From contig JAWLCT010000002.1 of NCBI GenBank assembly GCA_041687015.1, forward strand, positions 78,500-142,499: DNA of 64,000 nucleotides. The letters are read 5' to 3'. This DNA comes from JALOAT01 sp041687015. GTDB lineage: Bacteria > Pseudomonadota > Gammaproteobacteria > Thiohalomonadales > Thiohalomonadaceae. Below the pieces are notes generated by a model, which saw only the letters and a list, made by a program, of their open reading frames with translations, searched no databases and was not told the DNA's origin. Numbering within the stretch: position 1 is the stretch's first letter; each line of letters opens with the position of its first letter. Below, one piece after another: positions 1-10,199 of this stretch. Both the position numbers and the translations under genes were made by a program.

Positions 1-208
1 TTTTTTTGCGCAGGCTGGGCCGAAAATTTCTTGCGGTGGGTTCATCATCGCGGCCATATGCCCCCAGCGGCTGTACATCAGCACAGGAATTTACACACAC
101 TGCGCTGTCCGGTGGCGGGTTGCTGCAGAATGTTCGCGCAGCCGCCATGATTCATTGAGTCACTGCGCGGCAGGCCCGATTGTCACGGTTCCGCGCGAAA
201 GGATTGCA

Positions 209-718
209 ATGCGTGTGCTATTGCTGGCGGATACCCACGGTGTGCTCGACCCGCGCATCGCCGCACTTTCCCGGGGCTGTGATTACGCGCTGCATGCCGG
301 GGATATAGGCTCGGCAGCGGTGCTCACGGACTTACAGCCGCGGCATGCCGTGGTGGCGGTGTGCGGCAATAACGACACCCCCGGCCAGTGGCCCTCCGGC
401 GATCTGGACGTGCTGAGCGCGTTGCCGGAGCGTGCACGGCTTGAATTGCCCGGTGGTGCGATCACGGTGGTGCACGGTCATCGTGCAGGCCCGGTGGCAC
501 GACGCCACGACAGGCTGCGTGCAGACGATGGGGACTGCCGCCTGATCGTGTATGGCCACAGTCATCGTATGGTGATTGACACGGGCACTCAGCCCTGGGT
601 GATCAACCCGGGCGCAGCAGGACGCTCGCGCACGTTCGGGGGCCCATCCTGCGTGTTGCTTACGGCACGCAGTGTCGGGTGGTCGGTAGAAGCGCGGCGG
701 TTTTCGCCACAACGCTGA
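209..718 (+). CDS. YfcE/MJ0936-type metallophosphoesterase
   Basis: Calcineurin-like phosphoesterase of the small YfcE/MJ0936 type, about 169 aa, probably cytosolic. Metal-binding motifs are visible in order: ADTHG near residue 8 (Asp and His), HAGDIGS, CGNND, VHGH and YGHSHR. The length fits the family. The start at 209 is chosen because a GAAAGGA ribosome site lies 6 bases upstream and the protein begins directly with the first beta strand (MRVLLLADTHG); an upstream in-frame ATG at 155 would add 18 residues with no family similarity. The physiological substrate is unknown; family members hydrolyse phosphodiesters in vitro. It converges on the minus-strand HTH gene that follows. Confidence 0.9.
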   Translation: MRVLLLADTHGVLDPRIAALSRGCDYALHAGDIGSAAVLTDLQPRHAVVAVCGNNDTPGQWPSGDLDVLSALPERARLELPGGAITVVHGHRAGPVARRHDRLRADDGDCRLIVYGHSHRMVIDTGTQPWVINPGAAGRSRTFGGPSCVLLTARSVGWSVEARRFSPQR

Positions 719-726
719 TCCGCTGC

Positions 727-1173
727 TCAATGCGCCGCTTCGCTCGGGCGACCGTCTTCCCGACGTACGATGTCGTAAGCAAACTTGGCCAGTGCACCGG
801 CGAGGAATTGGGGTTCCAGGCGGGTCTCGGTGGGTTCGCCACTCCATTCCGGCGCGGTGTGCGGAGCGAACTCAGCGGAGGGATCCTCACCATAGCGCAA
901 GCGGGCCAGCAGTTTTTCAGTAGGCGCCGCCAGCACGCTCTCCACGGCGCCGGGACTGATGCCCAGAAAATCCGCGATCTCCGCCACGTCGCGATGCGCT
1001 TCGTCGCGCAGCACCAGAACATAGGCGGACTCCACCAGCGCCGGCAGGATCGCCTGCTCGCCGTGATGCACCATGGCCGCCGCACCACCCAGCGCCTCGA
1101 CGGCATGCAGCACAACACGTCGTGCGCGAGCATCCATGTCCTTTGACACATCGATGGGTGTGGATTCATTCAT
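727..1173 (-). CDS. HTH (sigma-70 region 4-like) regulatory protein
   Basis: A 148-aa protein that I do not recognise by name. The central segment, roughly residues 55-95, contains RDVAEIADFLGIS followed by PGAVESVLAA. This has the spacing of a helix-turn-helix like sigma-70 region 4 or a small regulator. The C-terminus (EPQFLAGALAKFAYDIV) is unassigned. The start overlaps the end of the upstream cupredoxin gene by 8 nt and has its own GGGAGGA ribosome site, so the two are likely co-transcribed and coupled. That suggests a regulator or partner of copper or redox functions, but this is inference from position only. Confidence 0.7.
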   Translation of the reverse strand: MNESTPIDVSKDMDARARRVVLHAVEALGGAAAMVHHGEQAILPALVESAYVLVLRDEAHRDVAEIADFLGISPGAVESVLAAPTEKLLARLRYGEDPSAEFAPHTAPEWSGEPTETRLEPQFLAGALAKFAYDIVRREDGRPSEAAH

Positions 1174-1639
1174 GGGCGATTCCTCCTCCCTCTGCCGGTA
1201 ACGTCAGGGAAGCGCTCGCCGGTTCGCCAACGACAAGTCGGCCGGCCATGCCCGCCTCCCGGTGACCCGGCGTGCTGCAGAAGTAATCGAAGCGACCGAT
1301 GTGGGTGGCACGAAAAACCACTTCGGTCTCCGCACCGGCGTGTGCAAGCGGGGCCGAACGCACGTTCAGCGCGGGAATGACCAGGTCGTGGCGATCACCG
1401 TCGCCATTGACCAGCACGACACGCACCACGGCACCGCGCCGCACGGTCAGCGTCGGATTGATCACCTCGGCCACAGTGTGATCTACACCGGCATACCACC
1501 ATCGCCCCGCAGCCCCGTCCGTACGTAAGGTCACGTCGAGGTCGGGCGTCACGACCACGACGCCCGGAGGTGTTTCGGCGAGGACCAGGCCCGTTGCCAG
1601 CATCATTGCCGCTCCTGCGCGCCACGGCCCCCGTTGCAT
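1166..1639 (-). CDS. exported cupredoxin-domain protein
   Basis: A 157-aa exported blue-copper (cupredoxin) protein. The N-terminus has a signal-peptide-like segment ending near ALAE at about residue 22. The single cupredoxin domain carries a plausible type-1 copper set: His84 (in DRHDLVIPA), Cys121, His126 and Met131 in YFCSTPGHREAGM. The FDYFCSTPGH pattern resembles the extra N-terminal cupredoxin domain of some copper nitrite reductases and sulfocyanin-like proteins. Its likely role is periplasmic electron transfer. The start at 1639 is supported by GGAGG 6-7 nt upstream; a longer open frame to 1753 lacks support. The 3' end overlaps the HTH gene by 8 nt. Confidence 0.85.
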   Translation of the reverse strand: MQRGPWRAGAAMMLATGLVLAETPPGVVVVTPDLDVTLRTDGAAGRWWYAGVDHTVAEVINPTLTVRRGAVVRVVLVNGDGDRHDLVIPALNVRSAPLAHAGAETEVVFRATHIGRFDYFCSTPGHREAGMAGRLVVGEPASASLTLPAEGGGIAHE

Positions 1640-1837
1640 GACGGTCCTCCGCACCCACTTATCCACACGACTAGTTGCAAAACCAGCCCCGGTCAATGGC
1701 GCTTCGCGCGCGGCAAAACGGGCCAAGCCACGCCACGGTCGCGTGCAAGGCACAGTGACTACTTGCCTCGCCGGCGGACCGGCCTTTACTGGTGGTTAAG
1801 GACCACCGCGTGAGTGATCCCTTGCAGGAGGTGCGGC

Positions 1838-2182
1838 ATGCGGAAAGGGCTTTGGCAGGATTGGGTGAACCTGGTGCTCGGCGTGTGGTTGTTCGTTGCG
1901 CCCTTCTTCGGGATCGGCGCACTCAACGAGGCGGCTGTCTGGAATTCCTATCTGGCCGGCATTGCCGTCGTGGTATTCGCCTGGGCGTCGCTGGCGAAAC
2001 CGCAGCGCTGGAAGGAATGGGCCAACCTGATCATCGGCGTGTGGCTCATCATCGCGCCGTTCGCGTTGGGCTATACCGATCAGCCCCTCGCCATGTGGAA
2101 TCACATCGTCATCGGTCTGCTGGTGGGCGCAGACGCGCTCTGGGCCATGAACAACCCGGTGTTCGCACGCAAGCACGCCTAG
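1838..2182 (+). CDS. SPW-repeat integral membrane protein
   Basis: A 114-aa membrane protein with two tandem SPW-type repeats: WQDWVNLVLGVWLFVAPF near the N-terminus and WKEWANLIIGVWLIIAPF near residue 55. Each is followed by a second hydrophobic helix, giving about four transmembrane segments. SPW proteins are small inner-membrane proteins of unknown biochemical role. The start is set by a strong GCAGGAGGTG ribosome site at 1824-1832. It precedes the DNA ligase gene on the same strand by about 30 nt. Confidence 0.85.
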   Translation: MRKGLWQDWVNLVLGVWLFVAPFFGIGALNEAAVWNSYLAGIAVVVFAWASLAKPQRWKEWANLIIGVWLIIAPFALGYTDQPLAMWNHIVIGLLVGADALWAMNNPVFARKHA

Positions 2183-2214
2183 GGCTGCGATCGACACCAC
2201 CGCCGGCGCGCGCC

Positions 2215-3756
2215 GTGTATTTGTCCGAACTGGCCGACACCTCGGCACGGGTCGGGGCGCTTCCGTCGCGGAACGCAAAGGTTCAAACCCTTGCCGGGGC
2301 CCTGCGTCGCCTGGAAAAGCGGGAGGCGGGCATCGGGGTGGCCTATCTGTCCGGGCGCCTGCCGCAGGGACGTGTTGGCGTCGGCCCGGCACTGGTGCGC
2401 CAGCTGCTCGAAAGCAGTTCGCCGGCGAAGGGTACCGCACTCACGCTGCCGGACGTAGATGCGGTCTTCGAGAAGATCGCAGCCGACCGCGAGGGCGGGG
2501 CCGCCAGGCGCCGCCTGCTCGCCCGCCTGTTCGCACGCGCCACCGACGCGGAACGCGGATTTCTCGCGCGCCTGCTTACCGGGGAATTGCGTCAGGGCGC
2601 ACTCGAGGGATTGATGATCGAGGCCGTCGCGGAAGCCACACATCTGGAAGCGGCATCACTGCGACGCGCCGCGATGCTGGCGGGCGATGCCGTTACCGTC
2701 GCTGAGTCTGCACTCGCGCAAGGGCCCGCGGGGCTTGCGCGATTCCACCTGCAACTGTTCGTTCCCGTGCGACCCATGCTTGCATTGCCGAGCCCCGGCA
2801 TCGGGGCTGCACTGAAGCAACTGGGCCCCGCCGCCTTCGAGTACAAACTGGACGGTGCACGCATCCAGGTCCACAAGGACGGCGAGACCGTTCGCGTTTA
2901 CTCGAGACGCGGGCACGAGGTGACCGACCGGGTTCCCGAGGTGGTGGCAGCCGCCGCGGCCATGCCGGCACGCACGTTAGTACTCGATGGCGAGGCCGTG
3001 GCCCTGCAGCCGGATGGACGGCCGCAACCGTTTCAGGTGACCCTGCGCCGGTTCGCGCGTCGCCTCGATGTGGATCGGCTGCGCCGACAAGTGCCGCTGG
3101 CGCCGTTCTTCTTCGACTGCCTGCACATGGAGGACGAAGACCTCATCGACCGCCCTGCCCACGAGCGCTTTGCGGCGCTGGCGGAGGCCACGGGCGGCAT
3201 GGCGTTGGTGCCGCGGCGCATCACGGCGCAGGGGGTTGCGGCGCATGACTTTCTGGAAGAGGCCATGGCACACGGTCACGAGGGCCTCATGGCCAAGGCC
3301 CTGGACGGCCGCTACGAGGCGGGTCAGCGTGGCTCCAGCTGGCTGAAGCTCAAACCCTTCCACACCCTGGACCTGGTCGTGCTCGCCGCCGAGTGGGGCC
3401 ATGGGCGCCGCGCCGGCTGGCTCAGCAACCTGCACCTGGGCGCACGCAACGCAGCGGGGGAGATCGTGATGCTCGGCAAAACCTTCAAGGGACTCACTGA
3501 CGCCACCCTGGCCTGGCAAACGCGCCAGTTGCTCGCCAGGGAAGTGGCGCGCGATGCCTGGACCGTTTACGTGCGCCCGGAACTGGTGGTGGAGATCGCC
3601 TTTGGTGACGTACAGGACAGTCCACGCTACCCCGCGGGCCTGGCGCTGCGCTTTGCACGGGTGAAACGCTATCGTCCCGACAAGACCGCCGCCGAGGCCA
3701 ATACCCTGCAAGACGTGCAGGCCATCCATGCCCGCCTCGGTCGGGCAGAACGGTAG
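2215..3756 (+). CDS. ATP-dependent DNA ligase (stand-alone)
   Basis: A 513-aa ATP-dependent DNA ligase of the archaeal/mycobacterial LigB-like type, distinct from the essential NAD-dependent LigA. It has an N-terminal alpha-helical DNA-binding domain (about 1-200), then the nucleotidyltransferase core: motif I EYKLDGARIQ with the adenylated Lys211, motif III LDGEAVAL, IIIa FFFDCL, IV HEGLMAKA and V WLKLKPF. An OB-fold C-terminus ends in RVKRYRPDK. The start is taken at GTG 2215 (reads MYLSELADTS, as in homologues); TTG 2221 is an alternative. The open frame continues upstream to 1792 but that part overlaps the SPW gene and is not ligase-like. Such ligases usually act in repair. Confidence 0.9.
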   Translation: MYLSELADTSARVGALPSRNAKVQTLAGALRRLEKREAGIGVAYLSGRLPQGRVGVGPALVRQLLESSSPAKGTALTLPDVDAVFEKIAADREGGAARRRLLARLFARATDAERGFLARLLTGELRQGALEGLMIEAVAEATHLEAASLRRAAMLAGDAVTVAESALAQGPAGLARFHLQLFVPVRPMLALPSPGIGAALKQLGPAAFEYKLDGARIQVHKDGETVRVYSRRGHEVTDRVPEVVAAAAAMPARTLVLDGEAVALQPDGRPQPFQVTLRRFARRLDVDRLRRQVPLAPFFFDCLHMEDEDLIDRPAHERFAALAEATGGMALVPRRITAQGVAAHDFLEEAMAHGHEGLMAKALDGRYEAGQRGSSWLKLKPFHTLDLVVLAAEWGHGRRAGWLSNLHLGARNAAGEIVMLGKTFKGLTDATLAWQTRQLLAREVARDAWTVYVRPELVVEIAFGDVQDSPRYPAGLALRFARVKRYRPDKTAAEANTLQDVQAIHARLGRAER

Positions 3757-3773
3757 TCTGCCCGGGTGGTCAT

Positions 3774-4334
3774 TCAAGCCAACTGGCGCCGGATCAGGGT
3801 CTTGTTTTGCGAGAACGGCGGTTTGCGCGGATCGCCCAGGTCCACCGCGAGATGACCGCCTGCGAGTTGCAGACCATGCCCGTGCGCGAACACCTGCAGA
3901 CGATCAAGGGCCTCCTGAACCTGGTCCATGGCGCCGGTGTGCAGCGTCTGCAGGGCAGGCGCTTCGGGCAGTTGCCGCAACGCGATGCCCTGTGCGGCAG
4001 CATCGGTGAGCGAAGCCTGTGCGGCAGTGAAGAGCGCGGCATCGACCACCGGCGGCTGGAAAAGAAGCACTGTCCAGCGCGCCTCACCATGCCACTGAAC
4101 CTCCAGGGGCATGACCCGGAAATCGAGCGCCATGGGCCCGTGCTTCAGCGTCAGGCGCAGCGCCTTTGCCAGGGCGCGCACGGTCGCTGCGGCACGGGTG
4201 AACGCGGCCGAACCCAGCGCACCTTCACCGTCCAGGGCCAGACAGCGTCGCGGCGGCACGACGATGCGCGCCACGCCGTCCCGGGGCGGCGCGTACGCCT
4301 CCCGGAACACCTGGCGGTAATCGATACGGTCCAC
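3774..4334 (-). CDS. GyrI-like small-molecule-binding domain protein
   Basis: A 186-aa stand-alone GyrI-like (SOUL/AraC effector-binding fold) protein. The pattern DYRQVFREAYAPPRD, VVPPRRCLALDG, and DFRVMPLEVQW matches the family whose members begin MDKIDYKKELK... and carry the VMPLEGLW motif. It has no DNA-binding domain, so it may sequester or hydrolyse a small ligand rather than regulate directly. The start appears to be GTG at 4334 with a weak ribosome site. Its 3' end converges with the ligase gene (17 nt apart). Confidence 0.75.
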   Translation of the reverse strand: MDRIDYRQVFREAYAPPRDGVARIVVPPRRCLALDGEGALGSAAFTRAAATVRALAKALRLTLKHGPMALDFRVMPLEVQWHGEARWTVLLFQPPVVDAALFTAAQASLTDAAAQGIALRQLPEAPALQTLHTGAMDQVQEALDRLQVFAHGHGLQLAGGHLAVDLGDPRKPPFSQNKTLIRRQLA

Positions 4335-4358
4335 GCGGACAGGCTTACGCGGAACGGC

Positions 4359-4583
4359 TTACTGCGCTTGCGCCTTGAGCAGCATGGCCTTGCCCGCGGC
4401 CTTGGCGGCCACGAACTGGGTGAACTCGATGGGGTTGTCATAACCCATCTTCAGGGCATACTGCGCCAGCGCGTCGACCAACTGGCGAGTCTCCGCGATT
4501 TCCTCGTGGCTGCGTCCGCAACCCTGGCAGTGGGTGCCGTCCTGGGTGCAGTTGTCGCCGCCGCGGCAGGGGCTGAATTGCAT
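4359..4583 (-). CDS. small conserved Cys-rich protein (DUF1289-like)
   Basis: A 74-aa protein with an N-terminal cysteine cluster: Cys6, Cys12, Cys19 and Cys22 in PCRGGDNCTQDGTHCQGCGR. This is reminiscent of DUF1289-type small Fe-S or zinc-binding proteins. The rest (EEIAETRQLVDALAQYALKMGYDNP) is helical. A clear AGAGGAGT ribosome site lies upstream of ATG 4583. Function is unknown. The four-cysteine spacing would fit a metal or Fe-S site, which is inference. Confidence 0.75.
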   Translation of the reverse strand: MQFSPCRGGDNCTQDGTHCQGCGRSHEEIAETRQLVDALAQYALKMGYDNPIEFTQFVAAKAAGKAMLLKAQAQ

Positions 4584-4771
4584 GGCATGACTCCTCTTGA
4601 GAAACAGGCCCGTACGGGCGATGGGGCGCGCATCTTACGCGTTTTGGGCAAGGCTTAAAACGTACGCAAGCTGCGGGCTTTTGGTGCGCACGCACGGCTT
4701 CACCCGCGCGCTCGGGACGCCGACAGCTATCGCTACGCTCAAGCCAACCCCACGACAGAGGCGGAAACGGC

Positions 4772-6411
<1,640 letters not shown>

Positions 6412-6415
<4 letters not shown>

Positions 6416-8529
6416 GCGCAACCGCACGCCACAGGCGCATGCTGGTGATCGCCGGTGAGCGTGACCAGTGCCTTGCCGCAGCGGACCGCCTCCTCGCCGG
6501 GCGGGACGCGTTGTGGATCACCGACCAGCCCCGGGGGGCCTCGGACACGCTGCCCGCAGCCCGGGCCCACGCCCTGCTCGGCGGCGAGCGTGCCACGCTG
6601 GTGTTCGATGCCCATGCGGGTTTCGACGTGGAGGCCTTCGGTGCCTGCGCGGGCGTGGTACGCGGCGGCGGCCTGTTCCTGTTGCTCACCCCGCCGTTCG
6701 CCTGCTGGCCCCAGCAGGATCACGCCGAGAAGGCGCGTATCGCCGATTACCCGCACCCACCCGGCGCCGTGGGCGGGCGCTTCCTGCAACGTTTCATCGC
6801 CGTGCTGCAGGCCGCCGGGGTTCCCATCCTGCGCGCCGGCGATCCACCGCCGGCCATCCCGCCGCCGCCGCGCTTCGACATCGGCCGCACCGCCGACCAG
6901 GACACCGCCATCGCCGCCGTCCTGCAGGTCGCCCGCGGCCACACCCATCGCCCCCTGGTGCTGCTGGCCGATCGCGGGCGCGGCAAATCCGCCGCACTTG
7001 GTATGGCCGCGGCGCGACTGGTGACGGAAGGCTTTGGCCGGCTGGTGATCACCGGCCCCCGCCCGGCGGCAGCGGAAACCGCCCTGGCCCACGCACGCGC
7101 CGCACTGCCCGAAGCCACCCATCAGGGGCGGTGTCTGAGCCTCGGCAGGGCCAGCCTGACGTTTGCCGCGCCCGACGCACTGGCGGCGGGCGAGGTCGCC
7201 GCGGACCTGGTGCTGGTGGATGAAGCCGCCGCAATCCCGGTGCCCATCCTGGAACGCTTGCTACGGCGGTTCCCGCGCCTGGTGTTCAGCACCACGGTGC
7301 ACGGTTATGAGGGCACCGGGCGCGGTTTCGCGGTGCGCTTCGCACGGGTGCTCGATCGCCTCACGCCCGGCTGGCACGAGCTCACGCTGCACCAGCCCGT
7401 GCGCTGGGAGCAAGGCGATGCGCTGGAAGCGCTGGTCTTCCGGGCCCTGTTGCTGGATGCGGAGCCGGCGCCCGAACAGGCGCTGCGGGGCGGCGCGGCA
7501 ATCCCTGCCGTGGAGACGCTGGATCGCGACCGGCTGGTCGAGGATGAGGCGTTGCTCAACGAGGTATTCGGCCTGCTGGTGCTCGCCCACTATCGCACCA
7601 GCCCCATGGACCTGCGTCAGTTGCTGGATGGCCCCAACGTGTCGGTGCGGGTCTTGCGCAGCCACGAACATATCGTCGGCGTGGCGCTGGTAGTGGAGGA
7701 GGGAGCGCTGCCGCCGGCGCTTGCCCGCGAGGTCTGGACGGGACGGCGGCGGGTGCGCGGCCACCTGCTCGCCCAATCCCTGGCCCAGCATGCCGGACTC
7801 ATGGACGCACCGTGTCTGCGTGGCCGGCGCATCCTGCGCATCGCCGTACATCCGGCCGTGCAGGGGCGTGGGCTGGGGGGGCGCCTCGTGCAGGCCGTGG
7901 TGGAGGCGTGCCGTGCGGCGGGTGCCGATTACGTGGGCAGCAGCTTCGGCGCGACCGCCGGGTTGCTGCACTTCTGGCAGCGCAGCGGTTTTCAGGGCGT
8001 GCGCCTGGGCCTGGCGCGGGATGCGGCCAGCGGCGCACCCTCGGTGATGGTAATGAAGCCCCTCAGCACCGCGGGCGAGGCCCTGTTCGCTGCCGCACGA
8101 CGGCGCCACGCCGACGCCCTGCCGCACCTGCTCGCCGGCCCGTTGCGCGGCCTCGATGCACCGCTTGCCGGGGCCGTGCTGGCGGATGCAGGGCCGCCCC
8201 CCGCCAAGCGCGGTCTCGATGACGAGGATTGGCGCGATTTGTTGACCTTCGCCCTGGGCGCACGGGACTTTGCCTACGTCCTCGCCCCGCTGCATCGCCT
8301 CGCACTGCATGCACTCGCCGACAGCCACGCATGCAGCCGGTTGTCGGAGCGCGAACGCGACGCCCTGGTGCTATCGGTGCTGGAGGCACATTCGCTGACC
8401 GAGACCGCCGCACGTCTGGGTCTGACCGGGCGTCACGCCGCCACGGCCCTCCTGCGCCGGGCGGTGGACGAGCTTGCCCACGCCTTGGGCAGCAACGGGG
8501 TCCAGGCACTACGCGAGACCTTCGCCTGA
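6412..8529 (+). CDS. tmcA: tRNA(Met) cytidine acetyltransferase TmcA
   Basis: A 705-aa TmcA, which forms N4-acetylcytidine at the wobble position of elongator tRNA-Met using acetyl-CoA and ATP. The order is an N-terminal TmcA domain, an RNA-helicase-like ATPase with Walker A ADRGRGKSAAL near residue 185 and Walker B LVLVDEAAAIPVP near 265, a GNAT domain with the acetyl-CoA loop VHPAVQGRGLGGRL near 475, and a C-terminal tRNA-binding region. Length is close to the E. coli enzyme (671 aa). The start ATG overlaps the stop of the preceding flavoprotein gene, so the two are translationally coupled. Confidence 0.93.
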
Positions 8530-8542
8530 CGTCAGGCACCAC

Positions 8543-8620
8543 CAACGCAGAGGCGCGGAGAACGCCTTTGCGATCGCCGCACCCTCCGCGGCGTTCCGTT
8601 TCTTCAAATCGGCCCCGGCG
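8543..8620. repeat. intergenic CAACGC-GAG-type degenerate repeat
   Basis: The stretch beginning CAACGCAGAGGCGCGGAG followed by CTTTGCG and a CCTCCGCGGCGTT arm resembles the insert at 30550 (CAACGCGGAGTACGCGGAGG ... CTTTGCGCCC) and more weakly the one at 12030. Arms are imperfectly complementary, so an RNA or DNA hairpin is possible. It lies between tmcA and the outer-membrane protein gene and has no open frame. Confidence 0.45.
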
Positions 8621-8678
8621 CAGCCAAGGCACACCCGGGCTAGATTGATGTTAAGGACCCACAAGGGAGGAACGCCAC

Positions 8679-9227
8679 ATGCGTAAGGTCATTGGGCTGG
8701 GCGCAGGCTTGTTCGGCACGCTCGTGGCCACCACGCCGGTGCTGGCGGTGGAACCGGGGTTCTACATCGGCGGCGCAGTAGGACAGACCACGGTGGAAGG
8801 CGATTTCGGTGGCTTTGATTTCGACGAAACCGATACCAGCTGGAAGGCCTATGCGGGGGCGCGGTTCGGCTTGTTCGGCATTGAGGGCGGCTATGTGAAC
8901 CTGGCCGATTCCAGCGACGAAAACGTCTCCATGGAGGCGACGGGCTGGGATCTGTTCGGCACCTTGAACATCGGCGCCGGCCCCATCACCGTATTCGCCA
9001 AAGCGGGGGGCATCCTGTGGGATGCGGAGGCGGAAATCGCCGGCATCGACGTGGATGACGATGACACCGACCTGGCCTACGGTGCCGGCGTGGCGTTCAA
9101 CATCACACCGCTGACCGCCATCCGCGCCGAATGGGAGCGCTTTGAGATCGATGAGCTCGCCGACATCGAGGAGGCCAACATCGATCAGGTCGACATGATG
9201 TCCCTGGGTTTGGATGTGACGTTCTGA
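8679..9227 (+). CDS. outer-membrane beta-barrel protein (OMP_b-brl type)
   Basis: A 182-aa exported protein. It has a signal peptide of about 23 residues ending VLAVEPG, then alternating beta strands starting GFYIGGAVGQ, the sequence AYAGARFGLFGIEGGYVNL, and a C-terminal strand DMMSLGLDVTF ending in Phe, typical for BAM-dependent eight-stranded barrels. Loops are unusually acidic (DVDDDDTD, FDEADT-like stretches). A GGGAGGA ribosome site precedes ATG 8679. It stands alone as a transcription unit. Function is unknown; OmpA-barrel or OmpW-like proteins are the nearest types. Confidence 0.85.
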   Translation: MRKVIGLGAGLFGTLVATTPVLAVEPGFYIGGAVGQTTVEGDFGGFDFDETDTSWKAYAGARFGLFGIEGGYVNLADSSDENVSMEATGWDLFGTLNIGAGPITVFAKAGGILWDAEAEIAGIDVDDDDTDLAYGAGVAFNITPLTAIRAEWERFEIDELADIEEANIDQVDMMSLGLDVTF

Positions 9228-9337
9228 CTAAGGCGCGCCACGAGGCACTCGCCCGCACAAGCGTCGAAACCTGCGGGCGATGCGCCGAACGCGCGGTCGC
9301 CGTACAATAACGGGCTCCTGAACCGGAGCAACCGTTC

Positions 9338-10180
9338 GTGAAACTCAGTGTCGACGCCTTTCGCGCCTGGGAAAACAAGCGCATCACTCTGCTGGGCATG
9401 TCCGGGGTAGGCAAAACCCGCCTCTCCAACATCCTGCGCCGGGGAAACTGGTTCCATTATTCCGGTGACTACCGCATCGGCACGCGCTACCTGGACGAGG
9501 CCATCCTCGACAACATCAAACAGCAGGCGATGACCATTCCGTTCCTGCGCGACCTGCTGCGTTCGGATTCCATTTACATTCGCAACAACATCACCGTGGA
9601 TCACCTGAAGCCGGTGTCCACCTTCATGGGCAAGCTGGGCAACCCGGAGCTGGGCGGCCTGTCGCTCACGGAATTCAAGCGCCGCCAAAACCTGCACCGC
9701 GAGGCCGAGATCGCCGCGTTCAAGGACGTACCGGAGTTCATCCACAAGGCCCAGACCATCTACGGTTACCAGCATTTCGTGAATGATGCCGGCGGCTCGC
9801 TGTGCGAACTGGACGATCAGGACGTGCTGCGCATTCTCGATGCCAACACCTTGATCCTGTACATCAAGGCCAGCGAACAGGACGAACGCGAGCTGATCCG
9901 CCGCGCCGAGGCCGATCCGAAGCCGCTCTACTACCGCGAAGCCTTCCTCGACGAACAGCTCGCCATCTACATGCGTGAGCGCAAATTGGATTATGTGGCG
10001 CTCATCGACCCCGACGACTTCGTGCGCTGGGTGTTCCCGCGCCTATTCTATTCACGCATTCCGCGCTACGAAGCGATTGCCGGGCAGTACGGCTACACGG
10101 TGAGTACCGATGAAGTGGCGCAGGTGGAGAGCGAGGACGACTTCATCGCCTTGATCGAACACGCCGTCGCGCGCGGCTGA
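9338..10180 (+). CDS. conserved P-loop ATPase upstream of metA
   Basis: A 280-aa protein with an N-terminal Walker A motif LLGMSGVGKTRLSN (residues 18-30) and otherwise few named motifs. Residues 30-110 contain SGDYRIGTRYLDE and NNITVDHLKPVSTF, and the C-terminus has LDYVALIDPDDFVRWVFPRLF. Known as an uncharacterised conserved ATPase in gammaproteobacteria. The start is GTG 9338 with a CCGGAG site upstream. It ends 19 nt before the homoserine acyltransferase gene, which suggests a shared operon. Function is not assigned. Confidence 0.8.
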   Translation: MKLSVDAFRAWENKRITLLGMSGVGKTRLSNILRRGNWFHYSGDYRIGTRYLDEAILDNIKQQAMTIPFLRDLLRSDSIYIRNNITVDHLKPVSTFMGKLGNPELGGLSLTEFKRRQNLHREAEIAAFKDVPEFIHKAQTIYGYQHFVNDAGGSLCELDDQDVLRILDANTLILYIKASEQDERELIRRAEADPKPLYYREAFLDEQLAIYMRERKLDYVALIDPDDFVRWVFPRLFYSRIPRYEAIAGQYGYTVSTDEVAQVESEDDFIALIEHAVARG

Positions 10181-10199
10181 CACTGCACGAGGGCAAACC

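Noticed and set aside
1..78. Possible partial minus-strand gene beginning ATG at 78, running off the left edge (MYSRWGHMAAMMNPP...)
   Set aside because: Only 26 codons are visible, with no ribosome site, and nothing can be recognised.
1792..2214. Upstream in-frame extension of the DNA ligase frame
   Set aside because: It covers the SPW gene in another frame, and its sequence is unlike ligase N-termini. GTG 2215 gives the expected protein start.
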